The notes under the pieces are model-generated. The model was given only the letters and a program-made list of their open reading frames with translations, did not search any database and was not told where the DNA came from. The translations under genes and the position numbers were made by a program. DNA of 19,476 bases from Desulfobulbus sp. (GTDB lineage Bacteria; Desulfobacterota; Desulfobulbia; Desulfobulbales; Desulfobulbaceae): contig DRKH01000251.1 of assembly GCA_011051825.1 (NCBI GenBank), positions 1-19,476 of the forward strand. Direction: 5' to 3'. Below, piece after piece: positions 1-7,438 of this stretch (position 1 is the stretch's first letter; every line of letters starts with the position of its first letter).

Positions 1-171
1 CCCCACGGAGTCTGCGCTCGAAGTCTGCGCTTATCTACCTCTCTGCACGGTCAGGCCTGATTCACATAGGAATCACTATAGTTCACAGGCCTGACTGCAC
101 AGATATGGAGCACTCCTGAACAGTTACAGGTGGTGGTAGGGCTAATTCTCTGCCCCTACCTGAATAGTTAC
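1..171 (+). mobile_element. IS66-type MITE, copy 1 (left end cut by window)
   Basis: This stretch matches the copies at 9430-9616 and 17070-17223. By comparison with them, about 17 bases of the left end, beginning GTAACTGTTCAGGAGC, lie outside the window. Visible parts are the CGGAGTCTGCGCTCG block (6-20, also in copy 2 but not copy 3), the inner inverted repeat GTCAGGCCTGA / CAGGCCTGAC (about 50-96), the first right end CTCCTGAACAGTTAC (113-127), and a tail hairpin (GGTAGGG / CCCCTACC) ending in GTTAC at 171. No reading frame of note is present. The element ends 43 bp before the ackA start codon, so it lies inside or upstream of the ackA leader. The IS66 link comes from the GTAA termini and the target duplication of copy 3. 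Confidence 0.75.
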
Positions 172-214
172 ACACGGAGAAGCTCTGAACAGTTCCTCTC
201 CATAAAGAGAGCCC

Positions 215-1423
215 ATGAAAATACTTGTCTTAAATGCCGGTTCATCCTCGCTGAAGTTTCAGCTCTTCGTGTTGCCCGATCTGACTGTAATCGCTACCGG
301 CCTGATAGAGCAGATCGGTGCCGAGTACAGTTCCGTCCATCTGGTATTTTCCAATGCCGCAGGCGCAGAACAGAGTATACAAAAAAGAAGACCGGTTGCC
401 GAACATGGGCAGGCCATTGCCATTATGAGTGAGCTGCTGACGGAAAGCGGGACCATGACCAATGTGCAGGAGCTGGCCGGGATCGGCCATCGGGTCGTCC
501 ATGGAGGAGAGTCTTTTCATGCGCCGTGCCTTATCGTTGACGGCGTTATTGAGGCCATTGAAGAGTTGATACCGCTGGCTCCTCTGCATAATCCGGCCAA
601 CCTGACCGGTATACGGGTGGCGCTGGAGCATGCTCCAGCTGTTCCCCAGGTTGCGGTTTTTGACACCGCCTTTCATCAGTCCATTCCGGAGCATGGTTAT
701 CTCTATGCTCTCCCCTATGCCCTCTATGAACACCACAAGGTCAGGCGTTATGGTTTTCACGGTACGTCACATGGGTATGTGGCTCAACGGGCGGCGGAAC
801 ATCTTGAGACGCCTCTTGCCGGGCTCAACATCATCAGCCTCCATCTGGGCAACGGGGCCAGCGCGGCTGCTATACAAGGCGGACAGTGTATTGACACCTC
901 AATGGGGCTGACGCCGCTGGAAGGACTGATCATGGGGACCCGCAGCGGTGATCTTGATCCGGCCATTCTCTTTTTCCTGGCCAGGGAAACCGGTATGACC
1001 GTTGATGAACTTGACGAAATGCTCAATAAGCAGAGTGGACTCAAAGGCATCTGCGGCGAAAATGACATGCGCACCATAACTGAACTTGCCGGTCGGGGAG
1101 ATCATCAGGCCGGGCTTGCATTGACCATGTTCTGTTATCGGTTGAAAAAATATATAGGCGCCTATAGCGCCGCTCTTGGCGGGGTGGACTGTATTGTCTT
1201 CACCGGTGGAATAGGAGAAAATTCAGCCCGGGTCAGGATGCTGAGCTGCCAGGGACTTGATCGACTCGGGATTCGGATTGACCCCCGGAAAAACAACGGA
1301 TCTCCACAAGGAACAATCCTGGAAATCCAGTCTGCGGACAGTCTGGTAAAAGTCCTTGTCGTACAGACTGACGAGGAGCTTGAAATAGCAACGCAGACTT
1401 TGCAGGTAATACAGCAGCTGTAA
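215..1423 (+). CDS. ackA: Acetate kinase
   Basis: Cytoplasmic acetate kinase, which interconverts acetyl phosphate + ADP and acetate + ATP. This is the ATP-yielding last step of acetate fermentation or, in reverse, acetate activation. The 402-residue length is normal for the family. All signature blocks are present in order: LNAGSSSLKF at the N-terminus, GHRVVHGG (substrate arginine), FDTAFHQSIP, YGFHGTSHGYV (catalytic-site histidine), SLHLGNGAS, TSMGLTPLEGLIMGTRSGD (catalytic arginine in GTRSGD) and FTGGIGENS. The ATG at 215 gives the family-standard N-terminus; the Shine-Dalgarno is only a weak AGAGAG. The usual partner gene pta is not adjacent. The gene stands alone on the + strand behind mobile repeat copy 1, and convergent - strand genes follow it. 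Confidence 0.97.
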   Translation: MKILVLNAGSSSLKFQLFVLPDLTVIATGLIEQIGAEYSSVHLVFSNAAGAEQSIQKRRPVAEHGQAIAIMSELLTESGTMTNVQELAGIGHRVVHGGESFHAPCLIVDGVIEAIEELIPLAPLHNPANLTGIRVALEHAPAVPQVAVFDTAFHQSIPEHGYLYALPYALYEHHKVRRYGFHGTSHGYVAQRAAEHLETPLAGLNIISLHLGNGASAAAIQGGQCIDTSMGLTPLEGLIMGTRSGDLDPAILFFLARETGMTVDELDEMLNKQSGLKGICGENDMRTITELAGRGDHQAGLALTMFCYRLKKYIGAYSAALGGVDCIVFTGGIGENSARVRMLSCQGLDRLGIRIDPRKNNGSPQGTILEIQSADSLVKVLVVQTDEELEIATQTLQVIQQL

Positions 1424-1529
1424 AGGCCTTTTTTCCCAGTAGCCTCAAATCAACAGTCTGATGCAGGCTGCCCGGTTCCATGGCAGCTGACTCTCTTTGT
1501 ACGATCGGGTAAGGGGAGCGGCAGGGCGG

Positions 1530-1563
1530 AAAAAGATCCCTGTTGAAGAGAACAGCAACAGGG
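1530..1563 (-). terminator. Rho-independent terminator after the cold-shock gene
   Basis: Read on the - strand, an 8-bp perfect stem CCCTGTTG / CAACAGGG (1538-1545 and 1556-1563) with a 10-nt loop is followed, after ATC, by a run of five T (1530-1534). It lies about 70 bp past the stop codon of the cold-shock protein gene and is oriented to end that transcript. A second, looser inverted repeat (GGGCAC / GTGCCC around 1580-1615) precedes it. It may also act from the other side for ackA, but that side has no T run. Confidence 0.7.
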
Positions 1564-1635
1564 GCAGGGGGGAACTTGGGGGCACCTTAAAAAAAAGTAT
1601 TATTCAAAGTGCCCTTGCTCGGGTCGTCGTCTGAA

Positions 1636-1836
1636 TTACTGGGCGACAACGTTTTCCGCAGCCGGCCCCTTGGCACCATCGACAACGTCAAAGGTCACTC
1701 GCTGCCCTTCCTGCAGACTTTTAAAGCCTTCCGCCTGAATAGCTGAATGATGAACGAAAACATCCTGTCCACCATCCTGCTCGATAAAGCCGAAACCTTT
1801 TGAATCATTAAACCACTTTACTGTTCCTTCTGCCAT
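1636..1836 (-). CDS. CspA-family cold-shock protein
   Basis: A 66-residue single cold-shock domain protein, a small cytoplasmic RNA/ssDNA-binding chaperone that melts mRNA structure. The sequence begins MAEGTVKWFNDSKGFGFIEQ, containing the RNP1-type motif KGFGFI, followed by the RNP2-type motif DVFVHHSAI. It ends with the usual GPAAENV region. The ATG at 1836 is chosen over an in-frame upstream start at 1884 because it gives the standard family N-terminus and is preceded by a good Shine-Dalgarno (AAGGAG, about 7 nt upstream). The gene lies 114 bp behind the DEAD-box helicase on the same strand, a pairing that fits a cold-response role. Which of the several Csp paralogues it is cannot be told. 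Confidence 0.95.
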   Translation of the reverse strand: MAEGTVKWFNDSKGFGFIEQDGGQDVFVHHSAIQAEGFKSLQEGQRVTFDVVDGAKGPAAENVVAQ

Positions 1837-1950
1837 GGTAATACTCCTTGCTTGCGGTTCCATTTGGAAACCATTGTTGAACAAAACCGGATTTCCCTGA
1901 GTGAAAGCCGGTGTGCAGCCTGATGGCTCAGGCTGCGGTTTATTATTTTA
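1837..1950 (-). promoter_or_regulatory. Helicase/csp intergenic region with hairpins
   Basis: The 114 bp between the helicase stop and the cold-shock start hold a strong hairpin, GCAGCCTGA / TCAGGCTGC (1915-1923 and 1928-1936, 4-nt loop). A weaker one follows, ACCGG / CCGGT (1886-1890 and 1908-1912), trailed on the - strand by TTTTG. The pair could act as a helicase terminator/attenuator or as a structured csp leader; structured leaders are common in cspA-type mRNAs. Read on the + strand, the strong hairpin is followed by a T-rich stretch, although no + strand gene ends there. Confidence 0.4.
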
Positions 1951-3222
1951 CTATTTATTTACAGCTGTTGACCGGGTGCGACCAAATGAAGACCGCTGAC
2001 GGGATTTGCTCTTTCTCTGCCTGACCGAAGCCGGTTTGCGTCCCGCATTCCCTTTCCTGCCCCCTTTGCCGTGCACTCCGGGGTGTGAAGATGGAATGTC
2101 CTGACCATAATCAAAGTCGGCCACGGTTTCGCGTCGGATTTTCTGTCCAAGTGTGCGTTCAACCACCTGGATAATCTTGCCATCTTCAGAGGTGACAAAG
2201 GAGAAGGCTTCGCCTTTCTTTTCAGCCCTGCCGGTACGTCCGGTTCTGTGGGTGTAGGCTTCAACCGTGTCGGGAATGTCATAGTTCACAACATGGGAGA
2301 TGCCTGAAACGTCAATTCCTCTTGCAGCAATGTCTGTGGCGACCAGGATATTGAATTTGCCGGTCTTGAACCCTTCCATGGCCAGTTTCCTCTGGTTCTG
2401 AGACATATTTCCCTGCAGTGAAGTCGCTCTGAAACCGGCCTTTTCAAGCTGGCGGGCAAGGTTCTTTGCCTTGTGCTTGGTCCGGGTGAATACCAGGGTC
2501 GTGGCCATATCCTTTCCCTGGAGGATATTTTTCAGCAGGGCGGTTTTTCTGCTCTGGGTTACCTGAAAGAGGACATGACTGATTGTTGCAGCCGGTTTTT
2601 CATGGTCGACTTGAACCGTTACATGGTCAGACAGGATATCTTCGGCAAGGTGTCTGATTTCACCGGGCATGGTTGCGGAAAAGACCATGGACTGTCTATT
2701 TTTCGGAATATGTTTAAGGATGCGCCGGATGTCGGGCAGAAACCCCTTATCAAACATCTGGTCAGCCTCGTCAAGAATGAGAACCTCGATATTTTTCAGG
2801 TCAATGGTCTTGCTGTTGATATGATCGAGCAGTCGGCCGGGGCAGGCGACCACGATTTCGACACCGCTGTTCATCTTTTTTATCTGGCCGATTTTACTGA
2901 CACCGCCATAGATTGAACAGGACCGCAGTCCGGTTTTGCCCGTCAGCAGTGTTATGTTTTCATGGATCTGCTCGGCCAGTTCCCGGGTCGGGGTAAGAAT
3001 AAGTGCTCTGGTTTTTTTTCGCGGGTTCTGTTGCAGTCTCTGCAGGGTGGGCAGCACGAAGGCTGCGGTTTTTCCGGTCCCTGTCTGGGCAAGACCAAGC
3101 AGGTCCTTACCTTGAAGCAGGTGCGGTATGGATTGTACCTGAATGGGGGTGGGTACAGCGTAGCCGGCCTTTTTTATGGTGGTGGTTATGGCCGGGTGAA
3201 AATTGAATTGTTCGAAATTCAT
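1951..3222 (-). CDS. DEAD-box ATP-dependent RNA helicase (RhlE-like)
   Basis: A 423-residue cytoplasmic RNA helicase of superfamily 2. Motifs appear in order: Q-motif region (F..AI....GY..PTPIQ), Walker A AQTGTGKT, PTRELAEQ, DEAD in ILDEADQMFDKGF, SATMP, a helicase C domain with VATDIAARGID, and HRTGRTGR. The tail after about residue 370 is rich in Lys, Arg, Gly and Ser, as in RhlE-type proteins that use it for RNA contact. The ATG at 3222 is chosen over the in-frame start at 3408. It puts the start at the canonical MNFEQFNFHPAI and has a strong Shine-Dalgarno (AAGGAG), and the 62 extra residues resemble no helicase N-terminus. Such helicases unwind structured RNA in cold adaptation, ribosome assembly or decay. 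The csp gene lies just downstream. Confidence 0.95.
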   Translation of the reverse strand: MNFEQFNFHPAITTTIKKAGYAVPTPIQVQSIPHLLQGKDLLGLAQTGTGKTAAFVLPTLQRLQQNPRKKTRALILTPTRELAEQIHENITLLTGKTGLRSCSIYGGVSKIGQIKKMNSGVEIVVACPGRLLDHINSKTIDLKNIEVLILDEADQMFDKGFLPDIRRILKHIPKNRQSMVFSATMPGEIRHLAEDILSDHVTVQVDHEKPAATISHVLFQVTQSRKTALLKNILQGKDMATTLVFTRTKHKAKNLARQLEKAGFRATSLQGNMSQNQRKLAMEGFKTGKFNILVATDIAARGIDVSGISHVVNYDIPDTVEAYTHRTGRTGRAEKKGEAFSFVTSEDGKIIQVVERTLGQKIRRETVADFDYGQDIPSSHPGVHGKGGRKGNAGRKPASVRQRKSKSRQRSSFGRTRSTAVNK

Positions 3223-3825
3223 GTAACTCCTTGGATAGACTTCATTGTATACGTTTTTACCTGGCAGAATTTTTGTTAGCGGGGTAGCGACGGTCCGAAA
3301 AAAGTCTCTGTTATTGTTTGTTGGATGATTTAAAAGATGAAAGTAACTGGGAGGGACTGTCGACTTCAGGTTACCTGGAAAAATTGAATTTTCGTCCAAC
3401 CGATGCATGATGAAAAAAAAATGTTCCCCGAAGAGTACCGTCAGGCCTGTGGTAATTTTTTTTCATGCCATGATCTTGACTGAAAATCCTAGGTTTCCAA
3501 GATATCATTGTGTCGACGGATTAAAAAATCGATGTCGTCCAGTTTATTTACGATAATGTTATATAGGGGGGAAGGTTGCTGATGCAAAAGTCTCAAACTG
3601 TTTTCCTTACTTAGTGATCAGCAGAAGCTCTAATGGTATCCGAAGCTATTGGAATCAAAACCGGAATCCGGTATTGAGGTACAAAAAGACACTACAAATC
3701 AACTTATGAAGTTAGATGAGAATATACAGTGTTTTACTGTAAAAGCAAGAGAAATAAAAAAGAATCGAAGGTGGAGAGTGGTCGACGAGCAGGCGGTGAT
3801 GGTACAGGGACCTGATCTCTTCCCC
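3223..3825. other. Intergenic region upstream of helicase
   Basis: There is no credible gene here. Frames on both strands are short, and the longest run into the end of the OmpA-domain gene. The region must contain the helicase promoter on the - strand. It also holds a 45-bp repeat (3446-3490, listed separately) and A-rich low-complexity sequence. The helicase frame stays open upstream of its real start to 3408, but without family similarity. Confidence 0.5.
3446..3490. repeat. Dispersed 45-bp repeat, copy 1
   Basis: The sequence starts CCTGTGGTAA and ends GAAAATCCT. It matches 18815-18860 along its whole length with one single-base length difference, mostly in the blocks CCTGTGGTAA, ATGCC, TGAT, TTGA and GAAAATCCT. 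Neither copy lies in a gene. The function is unknown; it could be the end of a larger repeat or a conserved non-coding motif. This copy is 224 bp upstream of the helicase start. Confidence 0.5.
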
Positions 3826-3855
3826 ATAAACGCCCTGATTTCTCAGGGCGTTTAT
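3826..3855 (-). terminator. Strong hairpin terminator after the OmpA-domain gene
   Basis: A perfect 13-bp stem, ATAAACGCCCTGA / TCAGGGCGTTTAT (3826-3838 and 3843-3855), has a 4-nt loop. The arms end in AT-rich TTTAT on either strand, so it can work in both directions. It lies 48 bp past the stop codon of the long coiled-coil gene on the - strand. The U-tract is short, so termination is inferred mainly from stem strength and position. Confidence 0.55.
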
Positions 3856-3902
3856 AAAGAAAAAAATAAAGAAAAAAAGAAAATAAAGAAAAGATCCGGG
3901 GA

Positions 3903-6900
3903 TTATTCAGCCTCGGGTTTTGGCCCGGATTGGGCAGCGGAGAGTCGGTGCAGCTCAACTCGACGATTTTTAGCGCGGCCCTGGGCCGTGGTATTGTCGG
4001 CGATCGGATCAGCGTGACCATAGCCAGTGGCCTTCAGCTTTCCGGCGTCAACCCCATGCGAAATCAGGTAGTTCATTACTGCTGTTGCCCGTTGCTCGGA
4101 AAGCTTCATGTTCCGGTTTACGTCTCCGATGTTATCCGTATATCCGGCAATCTCAAATTGAACGTTGCCTGATTTGGCCAGGATTGCTGCTACCCTGTTC
4201 AGGCTCTGTTTCGCCTTGTCGGTCAGCTCTGCGGTACCAAGGGCAAAGGAAATGTCTGCCAGGACAATATTTGTATTCTGTTCACAACCGAGTTGGTCAA
4301 CCGTACTTCCAGGGGCAGAGTCCGGGCAGAGATCAACACGGTCGGCAACGCCATCATTATCACCGTCTTTTTCACACCCGGTTGCATCTACTGCTACTCC
4401 GGCCGGGGTATCGGGGCATTTGTCCGCACTGTCTGAAACACCGTCATTATCCGTATCCTCAGACCGCCGGAGGAGCTGGTCGCGTTCGGTCTCCAGGGTC
4501 TTAATCCGGGCAGCCAGCGTACTGTTTTTTTGTTGAACGGTATGCAGTTCCTGCTTGAGGTTTTCAATTTCCGCACCTGTTTTTTGGAGCGCATCCACCT
4601 CAGCCTGCAGGCGGGCAACCTCTTTTTCCTTGTTCTCGAATCGGGATTTCAGTTCAGCAAGCTCTGCTGCCGCAGTACTGCTCTGCTCTAACCGGGCCGT
4701 CAGCTGCTCTTTTTCGCCGGCAAGCTTCTGGAGTTTCTGGTTGGCTTCATCAAGAGCCTGCTCCTTTTCCCGGAGCACTGTACCTGTCTGTTGGGCCGTA
4801 CGGGCCTCAGCAGTCAGTTTTTTGATTTGACTCCGGGCCTCCTTGAGTTGTTCCTGCAGGGCCTGCTCCTGCTGCTGGCTGCCGGTCAGGGTTTCGTTCA
4901 GTTTGGCAAGTTGAGCTTCCAGCTGCTGGATTTTCTCTTCAGAGGCCTTTCTGGCCGTTTGCGCTTCTTCAAGTGCAGCCTTGTCGGCCTTGGCAGCAGT
5001 TATTGCCGTTTCAAGTTCCGTAATCTTGGCCTCCGCAGTTGTCAGGGCAGCTGTTTTTTCCTGCAGGCTTGTGGCTACGGATTCAAGTTCCTGAACCTTG
5101 GGCTGCAGCTCCTGCAGCTGCTGGTTCAATGCGGCTTTTTCTTCTTCCAGGCTTGTTATGGAAGCCTGTAGTGTAGCAACCTGCGGTTCAAGATCGGCCA
5201 GCGCCGCAAGCTTTTCAGTCTTTTCCTGCAGCTCGGTCTTCATGCTTTCAACGGATTGGGCCGCAGCCTGCGCCGTGGAAAGTTGCTCGGTTAAGCCCTT
5301 CTTTTCTTCTTCAACGGCAGCGAGTTTGGTCTGTAGTGCTGCCACCTGGGGCTGCAGTTCAGTCAATGCTGCAGACTTTTCCTGGACCTGGGCCTGGAGG
5401 GTGTCGACCTGTTGGCTTAAGGTGGTTTTTTCCTTTTCCAGGGCCACTATGGAGGCCTGCAGCTTGGCAACCTGCGGCTCCAATGCCGCCAGTGCGGTCT
5501 CTTTTTGATTCAGGGTCGCCTTGATGGCTTCAGTTTCCTGCAAGGCTTTCTGAGCTGTAGAAACCTGCTCGTTCAAGGCGGTATTCTGATCTGTAAGAGT
5601 TTTGATTTTCGTGGTTGCTTCCGTAAGTTGGCCGGTGGTTTTGTCAAGGTCGGCCTGCAGGCGGCTCATCTGCTCCTGAGCTGAAGCCAGTTGGGCCTCT
5701 TTTGCGGTCAGTTTTTCCTCAACACTGCTTTTTTCAGCCTGGGTTTCGGTCAGCTCCGCCTGTTTGGATTCGAGTTCGGCTCTGGTATCGGCAAGAGAGC
5801 TTTCCAAACCGGAAATAGTTGTTGTTGCCTGTTCAATTTTGCCATTGAGGGTGGCTATTTCCTTCTTCAGTACTCCCGTCGATTCGGTCATGGAGGCGAG
5901 GCTGCGGACCAGATCCTGCCGTTCGGCGAGATCCTTTTCTTTTTCCTGCTGCAGCTTTTCTCGTGCACCTCGCAGTTGGACAAGCTCTACCTCCTTTGCC
6001 TCCAGCGTTTTGGCCTGTTCCTTGATCTTACCCTGTAACTCATCGATGATTGCCGGCTGTTTTTCAAGGTGTTCCTTGAGTTGTACAAGCTCCTGTTCCG
6101 CCTGATTGAGTTCAGTTTCTTTTTCACTAAGCTGCTGCTCAAGGACGGCTATCCGACTTGAGGAAGGGGCGAGCATCTTATCCTTTTCCTGGCCATAGCG
6201 AAGCATTGCCTCTGCTTTAAGATTGGCTTTTTTCAAGGCATCTTTGGCAAGGACGAGCTGTGAAGAGGTGTCGGTCAGCCGTGCCTTCAAACTGCCGATT
6301 TCCGTGATCTGCTGTTGTACTTCGTCGCGCAGCTGCTCCAGGGCGTCTTCTTTTTCCCTGGCAACTTTTTCACTCTTGGCCTGATTCAGTTTCGTTTCTA
6401 CAAGGGCTGCTTTCAGTTGCCGGATGGCGTCATTTGCCTTTGCCAGCCCTGCTTCGCTCTCTTCCGCACGTTTGGTCAGAAGCGCCATCCGTTCATTGGC
6501 CGCCTTGGCCAATTCATTATTTTTTGCTTCCAGGGCGGAGGTGAGTTCATCAAGCTGCTGGTTGGCGGTTTTAAACTTTTCCAGCTCTGCGGCCAGCCCT
6601 TCATTGTCAGCCAGCAGCGTTTGTTTCTCCTTGAGCAGGGCCTCATTCTGCTGAGCCAGGGCCTCGCTCTGCTGAGCCAGGGCCTCCTTCTGCTGTGTCA
6701 GCTCCTCTTTCTGCTGAGCCAGGGCCTCGTTCTGCTGAGTCAGCGCCTCATTCTGTTGGCCCAGCTCCTCGTTCTGCTGAGCCAGCGCTTCACTTTTCTG
6801 AACCATCTGTTGATACTTTTCGACAACAGTATCCTGGCTGTTTACAAACTGTTGAATGCGGGCATCTCGATTGGCAAGCTCATGTCTGAGCTTGTTTAAG

Positions 6901-7388
6901 GCTGCCTGCTGCTTGGAAAGGTAGGTGTTCAGGTTTTCATTCTCTCCGGCCAGCTGCTGGTATTTTTTGGCAATGATCTCCTGTTTTTCGATCAATTGCT
7001 TGATCCGGACATCGCGGTCGGCAAGCTCCGCTGCCGCTGCCGTGGTCTCGGTCTTGCCAACGGTCTTCAGCTGTTCGCTCAGCTTGCGGACCTCCTTCTC
7101 CTTGTCGGCCAGCTTTTTTCGCAATTCGGCAACCTGTTCCACCGTTGCGATCTGGTCGTGGACGACTCGAGCCAGCTGCTGTTTAAGGGAGGTGATTTTC
7201 TTGCTGTCTGCCGCAAGTGCTGCCAGCTGCTTTTTCCACTGAGGTGACTGCTGTTCCTGCTGCTCCAGAGCTACACCATGTCCCGGTTCGGGAAGCGGGT
7301 TGTTTTTTTTGAGATTTGAATGGATGACCGCCAGGGCGACATAGATGATGATACCGATAACTGCGAGAATAATCGTACGTGGTTTCAT
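3903..7388 (-). CDS. Inner-membrane-anchored long coiled-coil protein with TSP3 repeats and C-terminal OmpA domain
   Basis: An 1161-residue envelope protein. Residues about 5-25 (IILAVIGIIIYVALAVIHS) form one hydrophobic segment without a clear signal-peptidase site, so it is probably an inner-membrane anchor. Residues about 45-970 are almost pure heptad-type coiled coil rich in E, Q, K, A and L, with perfect seven-residue repeats (ALAQQNE-like) near residue 200. Two thrombospondin type-3-like calcium-binding repeats (DTDNDGVSDSADKCPDTP, DGDNDGVADRVDLCPDS) occupy about 977-1038. An OmpA C-terminal domain follows from about 1040 to 1149, including GYTDNIGD, LSEQRA and NRRVEL, which carry the Asp and Arg that bind diaminopimelate in peptidoglycan. 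The ATG at 7388 is preferred to an in-frame TTG at 7430; neither has a strong Shine-Dalgarno. The gene starts 50 bp after glgB and is probably cotranscribed. A role in linking inner membrane and cell wall is inferred; no specific homologue is recognised. Confidence 0.9.
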   Translation of the reverse strand: MKPRTIILAVIGIIIYVALAVIHSNLKKNNPLPEPGHGVALEQQEQQSPQWKKQLAALAADSKKITSLKQQLARVVHDQIATVEQVAELRKKLADKEKEVRKLSEQLKTVGKTETTAAAAELADRDVRIKQLIEKQEIIAKKYQQLAGENENLNTYLSKQQAALNKLRHELANRDARIQQFVNSQDTVVEKYQQMVQKSEALAQQNEELGQQNEALTQQNEALAQQKEELTQQKEALAQQSEALAQQNEALLKEKQTLLADNEGLAAELEKFKTANQQLDELTSALEAKNNELAKAANERMALLTKRAEESEAGLAKANDAIRQLKAALVETKLNQAKSEKVAREKEDALEQLRDEVQQQITEIGSLKARLTDTSSQLVLAKDALKKANLKAEAMLRYGQEKDKMLAPSSSRIAVLEQQLSEKETELNQAEQELVQLKEHLEKQPAIIDELQGKIKEQAKTLEAKEVELVQLRGAREKLQQEKEKDLAERQDLVRSLASMTESTGVLKKEIATLNGKIEQATTTISGLESSLADTRAELESKQAELTETQAEKSSVEEKLTAKEAQLASAQEQMSRLQADLDKTTGQLTEATTKIKTLTDQNTALNEQVSTAQKALQETEAIKATLNQKETALAALEPQVAKLQASIVALEKEKTTLSQQVDTLQAQVQEKSAALTELQPQVAALQTKLAAVEEEKKGLTEQLSTAQAAAQSVESMKTELQEKTEKLAALADLEPQVATLQASITSLEEEKAALNQQLQELQPKVQELESVATSLQEKTAALTTAEAKITELETAITAAKADKAALEEAQTARKASEEKIQQLEAQLAKLNETLTGSQQQEQALQEQLKEARSQIKKLTAEARTAQQTGTVLREKEQALDEANQKLQKLAGEKEQLTARLEQSSTAAAELAELKSRFENKEKEVARLQAEVDALQKTGAEIENLKQELHTVQQKNSTLAARIKTLETERDQLLRRSEDTDNDGVSDSADKCPDTPAGVAVDATGCEKDGDNDGVADRVDLCPDSAPGSTVDQLGCEQNTNIVLADISFALGTAELTDKAKQSLNRVAAILAKSGNVQFEIAGYTDNIGDVNRNMKLSEQRATAVMNYLISHGVDAGKLKATGYGHADPIADNTTAQGRAKNRRVELHRLSAAQSGPKPEAE
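6640..6807 (-). repeat. 21-bp tandem repeat encoding coiled-coil heptads
   Basis: Eight consecutive 21-bp units begin at 6640, 6661, 6682, 6703, 6724, 6745, 6766 and 6787, each close to GCCTCNTTCTGCTGAGCCAG on the + strand. The last unit is degenerate. Each encodes one heptad such as EALAQQN on the - strand. The DNA-level similarity, including third codon positions, points to recent slippage or unequal crossing-over that lengthened the coiled coil by whole heptads and so kept the helix register. Confidence 0.85.
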
Positions 7389-7438
7389 GGTGCGCTTTCG
7401 AGAGTTAAGGTTGGGCTGAAAGATAATCAATACATTCT

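Noticed and set aside
3223..3408. N-terminal extension of the helicase
   Set aside because: The frame is open, but the ATG at 3222 has a strong Shine-Dalgarno and gives the family N-terminus; the 62 extra residues look like translated leader.
3649..4017. 122-codon + strand frame across the terminator
   Set aside because: It runs through a strong terminator hairpin and into the antisense of the OmpA domain, and has no domain or start signal.
4555..7247. Many + strand frames opposite the coiled-coil gene
   Set aside because: They are shadows created by the biased, repetitive codon composition of the opposite strand. They look Ser/Ala/Phe-rich and overlap one another in different frames.
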